From JAOPZW01 sp963835295 (GTDB lineage Bacteria > Actinomycetota > Thermoleophilia > Solirubrobacterales > Solirubrobacteraceae), in NCBI GenBank assembly GCA_963835295.1, contig CAWIEX010000009.1, forward strand, positions 16,996-80,995: DNA of 64,000 nucleotides. The letters are read 5' to 3'. Shown here in pieces: positions 25,801-35,847 of this stretch. Both the position numbers and the translations under genes were made by a program. Under the pieces are notes generated by a model that saw nothing but the letters and a program-made list of their open reading frames with translations, had not been told where the DNA came from and did not search any database. Position 1 is the first letter of the stretch. Every line of letters begins with the position of its first letter.

Positions 25801-26813
25801 ACACGATCTCGGCGACGCTGCCGGACGGCACGGTCACCAGCTATGCGCAGCCGAACCCCGGCGACCACGCGGCCCTGCTGGCGCAGATCCGGACCGGCAC
25901 CCCGGCCCAGGTCGAGGGCCGGTTCCTGATGGACTTCCTCGTCCGCTTCGGTGCCCAGCTCGAGCCGCTGTGGGTGGCGGTGCTGCCAGACCCGACCGAC
26001 TTCGGCCTGCTCACCGACACGCTGCCGAGCAAGGCCGAGCGCTACGTGCACCGGATCCGGCTCGCAGACGCCGCCGGCCACCTCTCCACCGGCGCCGCGA
26101 TCCCGGCGCAGATCGTGCGCGTGCCGTCGCTGCGCTCGCCAGGCACGCCGCAGCTGCAGGTCCCCTCCAGCGACACCGAGACGCTCGCGATCGAGGCGCG
26201 CGTGCGCGACGGCTTCGACCTCTCCTGGGTGGTGCTGTTCGCCACCGACGAGGACGGCGCCGAGCCGGTGAACGACAACTTGCGCGCGCCGGCACACCTG
26301 CTGCGGCTGCCGAACCGGCGCGACCTGTACCCGGGTGAGGGCATCCGCGTCCGGGTCGCCGACGGCATGCTGCTGGCGCCGGCCGCCGTGCTGGACGTCG
26401 ACGCCGGCGCGGTCGACGCCACCGATCGCATCGTCAGTACCACGCTCGCCGCCGGCCACGACCGGCGCGTGGCGCTCTGGACCGTCGCGATGACCCGCGA
26501 CGGGATCACCTCGCGGCTCGCCGGCCCGGTGGTGGCGCTGACCGGCCCGCCGCCGCTCGAGGCGCCCGCGCTGACCGTCGCCCGCGACGACGGCGCCGAC
26601 ACCGTCAGCTGGGATCCGCTCGCCGTATCGGCGCTGCTGTCGCTCGAGCGCAGCGTCGACGGCGGCGGCAGCTGGCGCCAGGTCAGCCCCTGGCTGCCGC
26701 AGACCATAAGCAGCTACTCGCTCCCGTCCGCGGCCGGCGCGGTCCGCTACCGCGCCAGCCTGCGCGCCGACCGCGGCCGTCGGGTGACCGGAGGGGAGGC
26801 GGTGCCCAGCTGA
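22875..26813 (+). CDS. giant Fn3-like protein, first gene of a three-protein operon
   Basis: About 1,312 residues from GTG 22875 (TTG 22818 is an alternative). No signal peptide or membrane helix is visible. The chain is beta-rich and has several fibronectin-III-like cues (YSLDGFDIQRRK near residue 35, FDVLGFRIERRRVD near 550, REFRVYWQPLAP near 715, VSWDPL near the end) separated by Pro-rich linkers. I do not recognise the family. The stop overlaps the start of the PLD gene by 1 base (TGATG), with a strong GGAGGGGAGG ahead, so translation is coupled. A structural or scaffold role for the operon is an inference. Confidence 0.75.
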   Translation: MAASLAAAALPRLDDSKADGVHLLWIAPPGAGYSLDGFDIQRRKASGRPKPQCYRLSGDELEVLHRVLRLHTPLADIAVRQAAGPVSLPVAFDRVAIGTGPGVRWLAYDIGLGVGHRMVETHIGVPAALAIAVRDGKAVAARPLTAPSGVQDTRFESLDVDRVIVYCTAPATLLEVCVDVAPSPEKEEQEWGNADLIAKRIQIPIRALDPGLGSQADEDALAKSRLLADEQFDSEAFHGVTELMNEAAAGGVPVSAGAVVREELDEPFVELRPWPYALALLIEPAWRRMLGFGFLDRAGELEEGAAYDYRITGRFRRRDLEQPLHGFHSVPRGTTLPTTFALGPVSLRTPAPATVQQLPDPSEDRLTATGRKGIALSGERCLVLSFGQPVTRVGLELAAGSGLSWAATTTEFLPGLPVTEFRADLPPAERVTIETTDPVDTITLSGSGFLFGVREVPAGSGDPDEVVARSAVVYGVVFADTPLPQPPLTLETDNLQQPQLPLDPATGPAPAPASLGFELRWLPPPPAGTPGPLPWPPDLGAFPPFDVLGFRIERRRVDTAGPFEPLDADPLGTLVLGSRGGGREPPPLAPGIDLEAAFPDDPAPEPPVSPMMSLTDVIVDADHQGPPPGSTHQYRIFSVDPLGRPSAGPCIGSVMRLEKHLPPPQPVGPPAPPPGGAIAPSGVRARVLQALDADLANADRELLGDSDNAVVLEWGWTEAEHDADPHAREFRVYWQPLAPDLVAGEVTGPPAQVGALYELPALLDRPLPTDAMRGRYLSLADYPFRVAGHTAGDAIVLSVEPSAIDPTRVPSPAAFEFRPVLDGSEQRPPAWAERSAIVPITDADSYRHVFRDRLTVDADHRRVRVWAGVSAADDQDYVDDALDATAPNGGRPGNESAIAAAAATARHLGRPELTVPPPLPDVPELVTVEPAGESVTVGVDLPALLADLTVPAGHRVKLERIGLDRIVGCMGANADDTISATLPDGTVTSYAQPNPGDHAALLAQIRTGTPAQVEGRFLMDFLVRFGAQLEPLWVAVLPDPTDFGLLTDTLPSKAERYVHRIRLADAAGHLSTGAAIPAQIVRVPSLRSPGTPQLQVPSSDTETLAIEARVRDGFDLSWVVLFATDEDGAEPVNDNLRAPAHLLRLPNRRDLYPGEGIRVRVADGMLLAPAAVLDVDAGAVDATDRIVSTTLAAGHDRRVALWTVAMTRDGITSRLAGPVVALTGPPPLEAPALTVARDDGADTVSWDPLAVSALLSLERSVDGGGSWRQVSPWLPQTISSYSLPSAAGAVRYRASLRADRGRRVTGGEAVPS

Positions 26814-29677
26814 TGTTCACCGCTCCGCTCGACCCCGCCGGCTGGACGCTCACCACCCCTGGGCCGGTGACCGTCCCGGGCGGCCTGCGCTACGCGGACG
26901 TGGCGCTGCTGCAGCTGCGCGCCGAGCGGCCGGCGGCTGACGGCACCGTGCGGGCCCCGGTGCCGGGGATACTGCGGTCGCTGACCCCCTCCGGCGGCCC
27001 GACGTGGGTCGAGCTGCAGGTGAACCCGTTCCCGGTGCGGCGCACGGTGCAGTCTCTGCCCTTCGGGCTGCCGACCTTCTATCTCGTCTTCGACCCGGGC
27101 GCCACGCTGACCCCGTTCGCCGACGGCGACGCCGCCGCCGCCGGCGACCAGCTCGCGACCGTCGCGGCGCTCACGCTGCTGTGCGCCGGCCAGGACCGGG
27201 TCGCGCGCGACCCGGCCCTCTGGGGGAGCCAGATCCTGGCCGCGCTGTCCGCCGCCGACCTGCCCACCTGGCAGCCGTTTGCGGACGCCATCGCCGCCCA
27301 GACCGCCAACGGCGCCGGTGCGCCGGTGCTGATCCTCGACCACCGCGGCTTCCCGCGCGAGACGGCCACAATCGAGATCCGCTCCGGCGGCACGACCGCC
27401 ACCGCCCAGCTGACGGCCGCCGATGGGGGCGACCTCCAGCGTGCGGTCGCGCGGATGCACACCGCCGACCCCGCGACCATGCCGCTGACAGCGGTGCTCC
27501 CCGCGGGCGGCGGCGCCGCGACGCTGCGCCCCGCCGGCGCCGACGTCCAGCTCGCCCGGCTCGAGGACGGTGCTCATGCCGCCGCGCAGATCGAGGTCAC
27601 GCCCGCGTTCCGGCACGTGACGCTGACCGACCTTCCGGACTGGTTCGCACCCCAGGTCGCCCAGTCCGACCACCCGCTCGCCCGCTACACCCGCAACAAC
27701 GAGTACACGTCGTTCGTCAACGGCGGCGAGTACTTCGACGACCTCTTCCGCCGCCTCGGGGACGCGGTCGGCGCCGGCGCCGATGGCGGCCTGCACCTGG
27801 TCGGTGGCTGGCAGACCTTTCCCGACGAGCAGCTGACCGACGTGCGGCCGTGGGACCCGGTCCCGGACCCGGGCCAGCCACCGCCGCCGCTCCCGAAGTC
27901 GCTCGTCGAGGCGGCGACGCTGATCGGCGGCGCCGGCGGCGCCACCCGCTTCCTCTCGCCCAAGTTCATCCAGCTCGACCCGGGCTCGCCCGTCGAGACC
28001 TTCGAGCTGACGCTGTTCAGCGCGATCGTCATGGGGCTCCTGAGGGGCCAGAACGTGGACTTCATGCGCACCGACGCGGCGGGCGCCATCATCCTGCTGG
28101 CGCTATTCATCCTCAACGCGATCGCGATCACGTGGATCATCGATACGGATGGCAGCGCGCTCGAGCCGAACAAGGACGCCGTCGAGCTGCTGGACGCGAT
28201 CCAGAACGCCGCCAGCCGCTACGCACCCCACCCGGCAACGGTCGCGGACAACCCGGCCAGCCCGCCGCTGTCGGGCTTCCCCTACGACTCGTTCTTCAAG
28301 CTGATCCGGCACTTCGGCTTCTACCACACCAAGTTCGCGGTGGTGAAAGCCGGTACCGAGCGCTACGGCTACGCCGGCGGGATCGACATCAACCCGAACC
28401 GGCTCGACGACGTCCGCCACCTCGGCCGTGGCCCCTACCACGACGTCCACGCGCGCGTGCGCGGCAAGGCGGTGCGCGACGTCGAGCTGACATTCGCCGA
28501 GCGCTGGTCCCGCGACGGCGGCACCACCGAGCTGGCGTTCGAGCCTGCCGCCACCGGCGAGCTCGCCGATGCCGGAACCGACGTGGTCCAGGTCGCGCGT
28601 ACCTACTTCAAGGCCGCCGACCCCTCGCGCGAGCTCGAGTTCGCCCCCACCGGCGACAAGACGATCGCCGACACGCTGATCCAGGCGATCGGCGCCGCAC
28701 GGGAGTTCATCTACATCGAGGACCAGTACTACACGCCGCCGGACGATTACCGCGAGGCGCTGCTGGCAAAGGTCGCCGGCCGCGACATCAAGACGCTCGT
28801 GATCGTGCTGCCCTCGACCCCGGACCAGCCCTTCGGGGAGATCCAGCGAACCGGGTTCATCGCCCAGCTCCACGCCGCCGACGCGGGCGCCGGGATCGTG
28901 CGCATCGGCTACCCGCGCCGCCACTACACGGTCGCCGACAACGAGCTGCGTGCGTCGTCGGGCCGGCTCGAGCTCTCGCAGGACCTGCAGGCATCGGGCG
29001 GGGTCGACCCGACCGTGGTGCTCGGGCCGAAGCAGCGCCTGCCCCAGGTGCCCTTCTGGCTCTCCATCGAGGGCGAGCTGATGTACGCCTTCAACGAGTC
29101 GACCACCCCCACCCCCGACCCCGAGCACGCGCAGGTGTTCGAGGTAGTGCGGGGTGACGACACCCGCGCCGGGGTCCGGCCGCGCCCGCACAAGCGGGGC
29201 GCCCCCGCGACCGTCATCGACCTAGCCGGCATCTACGTGCACGCGAAGATGATGATCGTCGACGACGCCTTCGTCAGCGTCGGCTCGGCGAACATCAACC
29301 GCCGCGGGCTTTACCACGACGGCGAGATCAACCTTTTCAGCGTCCCGCAGCAGCTGAAGGCGACGCCCGCCAACCCGGTCGCCGCGCTGCGCCGGCGGCT
29401 CTGGGCGGAGATGCTCGACCTTCCGATCGCGACTGCAGGCCCGCTGCTCGCCGACCCCCGCGCGGCGGCGCGACTGTTCGACCGCTCGGCCCTGCACGGG
29501 AACCGGTTCGTGGACTTCGACGCCCACCCGACCCACCTGATGTACGACGCCACGGGCGGCGACGGGCTGGCGCTGATCGTGTTCAGGGCGGCCCTGCTCG
29601 ACGAGTTCGTCATCGCGGACCACGAGAAGATGTTCGACGCCATCGTGGACCCGACCAGCGCCGTCGAGGACGCCTGA
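26813..29677 (+). CDS. phospholipase-D-like protein with one degenerate HKD motif
   Basis: A 954-residue protein. The first PLD half has H505-x-K507 (HTKFAVVK) followed by GGIDINPNR, but the expected Asp of HxKxxxxD is Lys, so that half is altered. The second half is canonical: H810-x-K812-x4-D817 (HAKMMIVDD) followed by SVGSANINRR and DGEINLF. The region between includes EFIYIEDQYYTPP, typical of the family. The first 300 residues are a beta-rich extension of unknown type, and a helical membrane-like segment lies near 420-445 (AIILLALFILNAIAITWII). There is no signal peptide. Activity may be phospholipase, nuclease or transferase; the sequence cannot decide. Confidence 0.85.
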   Translation: MFTAPLDPAGWTLTTPGPVTVPGGLRYADVALLQLRAERPAADGTVRAPVPGILRSLTPSGGPTWVELQVNPFPVRRTVQSLPFGLPTFYLVFDPGATLTPFADGDAAAAGDQLATVAALTLLCAGQDRVARDPALWGSQILAALSAADLPTWQPFADAIAAQTANGAGAPVLILDHRGFPRETATIEIRSGGTTATAQLTAADGGDLQRAVARMHTADPATMPLTAVLPAGGGAATLRPAGADVQLARLEDGAHAAAQIEVTPAFRHVTLTDLPDWFAPQVAQSDHPLARYTRNNEYTSFVNGGEYFDDLFRRLGDAVGAGADGGLHLVGGWQTFPDEQLTDVRPWDPVPDPGQPPPPLPKSLVEAATLIGGAGGATRFLSPKFIQLDPGSPVETFELTLFSAIVMGLLRGQNVDFMRTDAAGAIILLALFILNAIAITWIIDTDGSALEPNKDAVELLDAIQNAASRYAPHPATVADNPASPPLSGFPYDSFFKLIRHFGFYHTKFAVVKAGTERYGYAGGIDINPNRLDDVRHLGRGPYHDVHARVRGKAVRDVELTFAERWSRDGGTTELAFEPAATGELADAGTDVVQVARTYFKAADPSRELEFAPTGDKTIADTLIQAIGAAREFIYIEDQYYTPPDDYREALLAKVAGRDIKTLVIVLPSTPDQPFGEIQRTGFIAQLHAADAGAGIVRIGYPRRHYTVADNELRASSGRLELSQDLQASGGVDPTVVLGPKQRLPQVPFWLSIEGELMYAFNESTTPTPDPEHAQVFEVVRGDDTRAGVRPRPHKRGAPATVIDLAGIYVHAKMMIVDDAFVSVGSANINRRGLYHDGEINLFSVPQQLKATPANPVAALRRRLWAEMLDLPIATAGPLLADPRAAARLFDRSALHGNRFVDFDAHPTHLMYDATGGDGLALIVFRAALLDEFVIADHEKMFDAIVDPTSAVEDA

Positions 29678-32600
29678 TGCCGCCCACGACGCAGACGCTG
29701 TTCAGCCTCTTCGGCGACCCGACCAACCTGTGGCCGACCGACGCCATCCGCGAGCAGACCGGCCACCCAGTCGGTGGCGACCCGCCCGACCCCTCCGCCT
29801 GGCTGGCGGCGCTGAACAACAGCGTCGAGATCCAGAACGTGCGCACCGGCGCGGACGCCGACCGGGTCTCGGTCGAGGCCGAGCTGACCGTCGGCCTCGG
29901 CACCGGGTTCTTGGGCTACCCCCAGGGGTGGCCGTTCGTGCTCGTCTCGATGCCCGACGTCGAGTTCCGGATCCAGCCATACGCCCAATCCGGCCGGTCG
30001 ACGAAACTCTTCGCCTCGGTCGGCGACGACGGCTGCGAGCTGGTGCTCGAGGGGCTGCCGGTCGAGATCCGGCTGCCGCCGGGCCTCGTCAGCCCGCACC
30101 CGGACGAGCCCGGCGACCCGAGCGGCGAGCTCGTCGTCGAGGTGGGCGAGTTCGAGCCCGGCCGGCTCGACGATCTCAAGGCCGTCTACCGGCGCATCGA
30201 CGCGACCTCGATCTTCGTCCACGTGCGCATCTACATGAGCGAGGCGTACGAGTTCGACATCCAGCCCGCGGTGCCGATCTCGTTCGGCCGCTGCGGCCTG
30301 TCGCGCATCCCGTGCCGGACCGTGCACGACTTCCGGCTGATCCCATCGCACGAGCTCGCCTTTCAGCCGATCCCCTCGGACGACCCGCGGCCGGGCCAGT
30401 TCGAGTGGCTGCGGCACGGGATCGAGCCGTGGTTGCCGAGCCACGCCGGCGCTCACGACGGGCTGTTCTCGGTCCGCTCGGTCGACGTCGACGAGGGCGC
30501 GAACGGCGTGAAGGACGCGGTCGAGTGGCTCAACGGCCACTCGACCGACAAGGAGCCGACCGCCGACTTCGTGCTCGGCGAGGCTGTCGTGCCCTTCCTG
30601 GGGCCGTTCTGGCTGCCGGTGCCGCGCCACGTGACCACCGGCGTGCGGCGCAAGGTGCTCGATCCCGGCAACCGCGACGACGTGTTCGCGTTCGAGAAGG
30701 CTCCGGTCCACATCCAGGTCAGCAAGGATCCGGCGCTGGCCTTCATCGTCGAGTCCTTCTACTACCGGTCGCAGCCGGCGGCGGACATCGCTGAGGATCT
30801 GGGCCTGACGTTCAGCGCGGCACTCGTGTTCGGCGAGGACGAGGCGCCGCAGCGGGCGATCGAGATCGGGCTCGAGGAGGACTACACGCCGGTGGTCGGC
30901 TACAAGGTCGATCAGCCGGCGCTGTTTCACTTCGAGATCGCCGCGGCGGTGATCGTCGACGTGATGGCGGTGCGCGCCGGTTTCTCGATCGCGCGCAAGC
31001 TCGAGGACAAGTCGTTCGTCGACAGCGCGCTGCTGACCGCCGACTTGTTCGTGTCGATGCCGCCGACCGGCTCCGACCGTTCGTCGTTCCGCCTCCGGGG
31101 CCTGAACGGCGAGAAGGTCGCGTTCGCGATGGAGGGGCTCGGCTGGCGCCTTGGCCACTTCAACAAGGAGGGGCTGGCGCTGCCAGACGGCGTCGTCGCC
31201 TACGTCTTCAACTTCGCGCTCGTGATCTCCGAGTTCGGCCTGGTGGCGGAGGACGGCGCGAGCTACCTGTCCTTCTCGGGCGGACTGCTGGTCGAGCTGC
31301 CGAGCGGGCTCGAGGGCGGCGTCATCGTCAAGCGGCTGCGGTTCTGGATGTCCGGCAACGAGTCGCGCCCGCGAGTGAAGCTGGATGGCTTCTTCCTTCT
31401 CGCGCACAACAGCGACAACAGCGTCCTGCTCGAGGCGGGCGGCTACTACTCCGAGCAGGAGACCGACGGCACCAGCACGCGCGAGTTCGGCTTCACCGGC
31501 TCGATCGCGTGGAAGCTGGGCACGAAGACGTACACGCTCGGCGCCGATCTGTTGGTCGGCGACCGGCGCGACCCCGAGGGCGAGTTCGACTACTTCATGG
31601 CCCAGGCGTACTTCCGGGCCACGATCGGGCCGCTTGGGGGCTGGGAGTTCACCGGCGCGAGGCTGCTGTACGCGCGGAACATGCTGCCGAAGCTGGCGCA
31701 ACTCGATCGCGAGTCGCGCGACCTGCGCTACTACCGCTGGTACAAGGAGCAGAACGACCCGCTGACGGTCCCGGGCGACCGGCGGCTGGCGAGCTGGCGC
31801 GCCGAGCGCGACTCGTGGTCGTTCGGCGTCGGCGCCTCGGGGTCGCTGCCGGCGTTCGGCAAGGTCGTCGAGCTGAGCGTGTTCGTGCTCGGGATCAAGG
31901 GCCCGAGCGAAGAGGGCGTGCTGGTCGCGGGCGAGGTGTTCGCGTTCCAGAACCGGCGCCCGCTCGGCTACCTGGTCGTCGAGGCCGACAGGCGCAACGA
32001 CCGCACCAGCGCCGTCATCGGCGTCAATGCGCGTGCCGGTTCGTTCGTCAAGGATGCGCCGGCGTGGATGGACGGGGTGGGGAAGTTCAGCGGCACGCTG
32101 TTCGTCTCGAGCGACCCGGACACGTTCGCGGTCGGCCGGCTGGCGGACCAGCTCACGTGGTTGACGCTGCGCTTCGACGTCGACCTGTGGCTGAAGGCGT
32201 CACTGGTGATCGGCATCTGCCTCGAGCTGGTGGAGGACGGACCGAAGGGGTTCGCGCTCACGGTCCGCGTCGAGGGCGGGATCGGCAAGAAGGGCGTGGT
32301 CCGGCTTACGTATAACGCCGGCTGGACCCTGGTGGTCGAGACCTTCACCAGCGGCTCGTCCGACTACGGCGCCGTGATCTCGATCGAGGCCGGAATCCGG
32401 TTCGTGCTCTTCGGCTTCCTCCGGATCGGCGTCAGCGCCCGGATGGACTTCCGCGTCGTCGGCGCCCATCCCTCGCGCGGCGAGCTGACCGCCGAGCTCC
32501 GGCTCGAGACGCCGTGGTTCCTGCCCGACGTCACCTGGCGGCTCGACGCCCAGTTCGGCGAGTTGGCGCCCGAGCGGCTGGAGGCAGCGGCGCCACCGCT

Positions 32601-35600
32601 GCGCAGCGCCGGCGCCGTCGAGCCGGGCACGCTGCGCCAGCTGCCGACGCACATCGAGCGGTTCGACCCCGCCTGGGACGGCGAGGGCGTGGCGCCGGTG
32701 CACTCGGTCGCCGAGCTCCAGGCGCCGACCCGGCCGGAGGCGGAGCGGCTGGCGAACCTGGAGGCGGACACGACGCTGCGCCCGGTCGCGACCGACGCCA
32801 CGATCGGGGTCACCTGGAGCGTGGCGGTCAACGACAAGCTCGGGCTCGGGGGCGGCGTCGCCGGCGGGCTCGGCGACCAGCGCTCCGGCGATCTCGACCT
32901 CCGCTACGACCTGGTCGGGATCGCCGTCCGCCGCCGGCCGCGCTTCGGGCCCGACCGGACCTGGCAGCCGCTGGAGCAGAAGCTCGAGCTGAGCCCCGAC
33001 TTCAGCGACCCGGACGGCGTGCAGCTGAACGGCTCGTTCGGGCCGCAGGTGCTGAACAAGACCTGGGACGTCGACGTCCAGATCGCCGGCCAGCCGGCGG
33101 CGAAGAAGCTGCTCCTGAACGGGGTGGCGCCGTACGAGTTCACGACCGCCAACCCGGAGGCGGACGAGCAGATCGTGCACGGCGATCCGAGCTGGCCGTG
33201 TTGCCCGTCGTTCGACAAGGGCCTGGCAGGCCTGTTCCACCACGTCACCTGGCGTGCGGTCGCCGCCGGCATCGAGCTGCAGGCCCCGGCGGCGTGGCGC
33301 TTCACCGACAGCCTCAGCGCCCTGCGCTTCCTGCGGCCCGCGTGGTCGCACCCGGCCGGCTACGCCGGGCTGCCGCTGGACACAGTGGTCGCGGCCGCCG
33401 AGGTGGGGCCGCCGGGCGTGGTCGCGCGCGCAGACCTCGACCAGGACGCCGCCTTCTGCCGGGTGCGGATGGCCTGGCCGCGGGCCCTGAACGTGACCCT
33501 GGTCGCCTTCGACGGCGCCGGCTCGGAGGTGCGCCGGCTCGAGCTGGGCGGCGGCAGCGCAGGGCACCAGATGGTGATGCTGGGCGCCAAGGGGCCGATC
33601 CGCCGGCTGGAGCTGCGGGCGATCTATCGGGTCGACGGGGCCGCCCCGGGCGCGGGCGCCGCGCCGGCGGCATCGTCACCGGTGCGCACCCTGATCGAGG
33701 TCGACGAGGTCGCCTACGTCGGCCTGCGCGACTACCTCGACGTGCTCACCGGCGTCGAGGCCTGCGACGGGGGCGTCCCCGGCGGCGCCGGCTTCGACGG
33801 CAGCGGCAAGCTGGCGTTCCTGCCGAACCATGAGTACGAGCTGCAGCTGACGACGCGGGTGGCGATCGCCCACCCTTCCACGCCGGAGGCGGCCGCCGAG
33901 GTCGACGAGTTCGTCTACTTCCGCACCAAGGGACTTCCGGGACTGAACGCGGTCGCGCGCACCGGCGACGAGCTCGAGCCGTACGTGCGCGGCGCCTACG
34001 CCGGAGGGCGGGCGGGAGCGATCTACCGCGACGAGCCGGTGACGCTGGCGTTCTCGGAGGGCTTCCACGTCGCGGTGCCGCTGTCGGTGCGCCCGCCGGG
34101 GAGCTCCGCCGAGCACTCGGTGCTGCTGAAGATGCAGCTGCTGGTGACGCCCGAGGTCGCGACCGACGCCGACACGGTGTTCACGGTCACCGACGACGAC
34201 TGGATCGCCACCCACCACGGCGCCGGCACGCCGCCGCCACCCGACAGCGGCGTGTTCCCATGGTTCCCGGTCAAGGCCGGCGCGCACACCGACCCGATCG
34301 GGATGCGCAGCATTGACCCGCTGCGTCAGCGGTTGGCGACGCTGACCCAGCGGCCGGGTGCGACGTGCGGGCTGGCCGATCCGCTCGACGTGACCGGCAC
34401 CGTGCTCGTTGCGCCGCCGCAGGGGGGCGGGCCGAACCCCGCCGACTCGGGCGAGCTGTGGGCGGCGGGGGCGCGATTCACCGCCAGCGTCAGGGTCGAG
34501 GGCGTCGGCTTCGTCGACCGGCGGCCGTTCGTCGCCGGCGACGAGACGGCGCTGTCGCGGTCGGGCGGTACGTGGACGATCGAGGACGGGGCCCTCCATG
34601 TCAGTGCCCCGGGCCCGGCCGTCGCGCTGTTCGGCGAGCCCGACTGGGATCACCTCATGATGGTGGTCGGGATCGCCGCCCCCGCCGCGGGCGCGGCGCT
34701 GTCGGCCGGCGTGGGCTTCGGGCTCGCCCCCGGCGGCACGGCACCGCGAGGGCTGTTCGCCTCGGTGGAGGTGCCTGCCGGTGGCGCGCCGCCCCGGCTG
34801 GTCGTGTACCGCCGCGAGACCGCCGGCGCTCCGCTGGCCGAGGTCGGCGCCGCCGACCTGGATGCCGGGGCCGACCCGACCGCACTGGAGGTAACCGCCT
34901 TCGACGATCGGCTGCGGGCGAGCGTCGGCGAGGCCGTCGTCGAAGTGGACCGGGGCGAGATCCGCGCCGGCCGGCTCTGCCTGACCGCCGAGGGCGATGC
35001 GGTGTTCTCGTCGCTCCAGGTGCGGGGGCTCGACATGTACGCGTTCCCGTTCGCCGTCAGCCGCTTCCGCTCGTTCACCGAGCACATCGGCTCCTGGTCC
35101 GGCCGGCTCGACGAGATCACTCCCGACGCGCTCGGGCCGGGGACGACGACGGCGACCGTCGCGTCGCTCTGGAGCGCCACCGCCGCAGCTGTCACGGCCG
35201 CGATGGCACCGGACGCCGCCGACGCCGACCGCGAGCAGGTGTTCGCCACCTGGGTGTCGGCGCTCGGACTGCCGTTGAAGGATGAGGTCACGGAGCTCGA
35301 GCTGAGCCGGCTGGTGGACGGAGCGCAGACGCGGGCGCTGCTGATCGAGTCGCCCGAGCCGCTGGACTTCACCGAGGAGATCGAGCTGACGCTGATCCAC
35401 CGCAAGCACGTCGGGCCGCGGCCGCCGGTCGGGCCGCTTCCACCGGTCGGGCCGGTTGCGCCGCCGCACCTGGCGCTGCGCGAGTCGCTTGCGCGCGTGC
35501 CGCTGTCCCCGGCGCCGTCTCCCGGCCCGAGGCTCGCGCCGATTCATCCGGGACGCGGGCCGGGGCTGCCGCCCGTCGACGAGGCGATCATCGACGCGGA

Positions 35601-35847
35601 GTTGCTCGGCGACGACATCCGGCTCCTGCTGCACCCCGCCTTCGCCGGCGCGGGGACGCTGTCGGTCGTGCTGGTCGAGGCGCAGCCGCCGCGGCACCTC
35701 TACCGCGGCCCGGTGATCCCGCCCGTGCTCCCCGGCAGGCCGCCGGTGCTGCGGGCCGGGCCGGCGGGCCGCTCCCACACCCGCCGCCCGGCAGCGAACT
35801 GCCCGCGGCGCTCGCCGGCGCCGAGCCGGGCACCGTGTTGCTCGTGA
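29677..35847 (+). CDS. giant beta-rich protein, third gene of the operon
   Basis: The open frame gives 2,056 residues, starting at ATG 29677 overlapping the PLD stop (TGATG). Residues about 480-960 are dense in amphipathic strands (FGFTGSIAWKLGTKTYTLGADLLVG, VVRLTYNAGWTLVVETF, FGFLRIGVSARMDFRVVG), suggesting a large beta-sheet scaffold. The C-terminal half has lectin-like or sandwich-like strands and a Pro-rich linker near 1,910. No signal peptide, cell-wall motif or catalytic motif is seen. The layout resembles large uncharacterised DUF6603-type proteins, a low-confidence resemblance from memory. The last 25 or so residues are out of frame; see 35835-36107. Confidence 0.75.
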   Translation: MPPTTQTLFSLFGDPTNLWPTDAIREQTGHPVGGDPPDPSAWLAALNNSVEIQNVRTGADADRVSVEAELTVGLGTGFLGYPQGWPFVLVSMPDVEFRIQPYAQSGRSTKLFASVGDDGCELVLEGLPVEIRLPPGLVSPHPDEPGDPSGELVVEVGEFEPGRLDDLKAVYRRIDATSIFVHVRIYMSEAYEFDIQPAVPISFGRCGLSRIPCRTVHDFRLIPSHELAFQPIPSDDPRPGQFEWLRHGIEPWLPSHAGAHDGLFSVRSVDVDEGANGVKDAVEWLNGHSTDKEPTADFVLGEAVVPFLGPFWLPVPRHVTTGVRRKVLDPGNRDDVFAFEKAPVHIQVSKDPALAFIVESFYYRSQPAADIAEDLGLTFSAALVFGEDEAPQRAIEIGLEEDYTPVVGYKVDQPALFHFEIAAAVIVDVMAVRAGFSIARKLEDKSFVDSALLTADLFVSMPPTGSDRSSFRLRGLNGEKVAFAMEGLGWRLGHFNKEGLALPDGVVAYVFNFALVISEFGLVAEDGASYLSFSGGLLVELPSGLEGGVIVKRLRFWMSGNESRPRVKLDGFFLLAHNSDNSVLLEAGGYYSEQETDGTSTREFGFTGSIAWKLGTKTYTLGADLLVGDRRDPEGEFDYFMAQAYFRATIGPLGGWEFTGARLLYARNMLPKLAQLDRESRDLRYYRWYKEQNDPLTVPGDRRLASWRAERDSWSFGVGASGSLPAFGKVVELSVFVLGIKGPSEEGVLVAGEVFAFQNRRPLGYLVVEADRRNDRTSAVIGVNARAGSFVKDAPAWMDGVGKFSGTLFVSSDPDTFAVGRLADQLTWLTLRFDVDLWLKASLVIGICLELVEDGPKGFALTVRVEGGIGKKGVVRLTYNAGWTLVVETFTSGSSDYGAVISIEAGIRFVLFGFLRIGVSARMDFRVVGAHPSRGELTAELRLETPWFLPDVTWRLDAQFGELAPERLEAAAPPLRSAGAVEPGTLRQLPTHIERFDPAWDGEGVAPVHSVAELQAPTRPEAERLANLEADTTLRPVATDATIGVTWSVAVNDKLGLGGGVAGGLGDQRSGDLDLRYDLVGIAVRRRPRFGPDRTWQPLEQKLELSPDFSDPDGVQLNGSFGPQVLNKTWDVDVQIAGQPAAKKLLLNGVAPYEFTTANPEADEQIVHGDPSWPCCPSFDKGLAGLFHHVTWRAVAAGIELQAPAAWRFTDSLSALRFLRPAWSHPAGYAGLPLDTVVAAAEVGPPGVVARADLDQDAAFCRVRMAWPRALNVTLVAFDGAGSEVRRLELGGGSAGHQMVMLGAKGPIRRLELRAIYRVDGAAPGAGAAPAASSPVRTLIEVDEVAYVGLRDYLDVLTGVEACDGGVPGGAGFDGSGKLAFLPNHEYELQLTTRVAIAHPSTPEAAAEVDEFVYFRTKGLPGLNAVARTGDELEPYVRGAYAGGRAGAIYRDEPVTLAFSEGFHVAVPLSVRPPGSSAEHSVLLKMQLLVTPEVATDADTVFTVTDDDWIATHHGAGTPPPPDSGVFPWFPVKAGAHTDPIGMRSIDPLRQRLATLTQRPGATCGLADPLDVTGTVLVAPPQGGGPNPADSGELWAAGARFTASVRVEGVGFVDRRPFVAGDETALSRSGGTWTIEDGALHVSAPGPAVALFGEPDWDHLMMVVGIAAPAAGAALSAGVGFGLAPGGTAPRGLFASVEVPAGGAPPRLVVYRRETAGAPLAEVGAADLDAGADPTALEVTAFDDRLRASVGEAVVEVDRGEIRAGRLCLTAEGDAVFSSLQVRGLDMYAFPFAVSRFRSFTEHIGSWSGRLDEITPDALGPGTTTATVASLWSATAAAVTAAMAPDAADADREQVFATWVSALGLPLKDEVTELELSRLVDGAQTRALLIESPEPLDFTEEIELTLIHRKHVGPRPPVGPLPPVGPVAPPHLALRESLARVPLSPAPSPGPRLAPIHPGRGPGLPPVDEAIIDAELLGDDIRLLLHPAFAGAGTLSVVLVEAQPPRHLYRGPVIPPVLPGRPPVLRAGPAGRSHTRRPAANCPRRSPAPSRAPCCS

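Noticed and set aside
24606..26459. Long antisense frame inside the first giant gene
   Set aside because: Antisense shadow; the plus frame is continuous, coupled to the next gene and has sensible composition.
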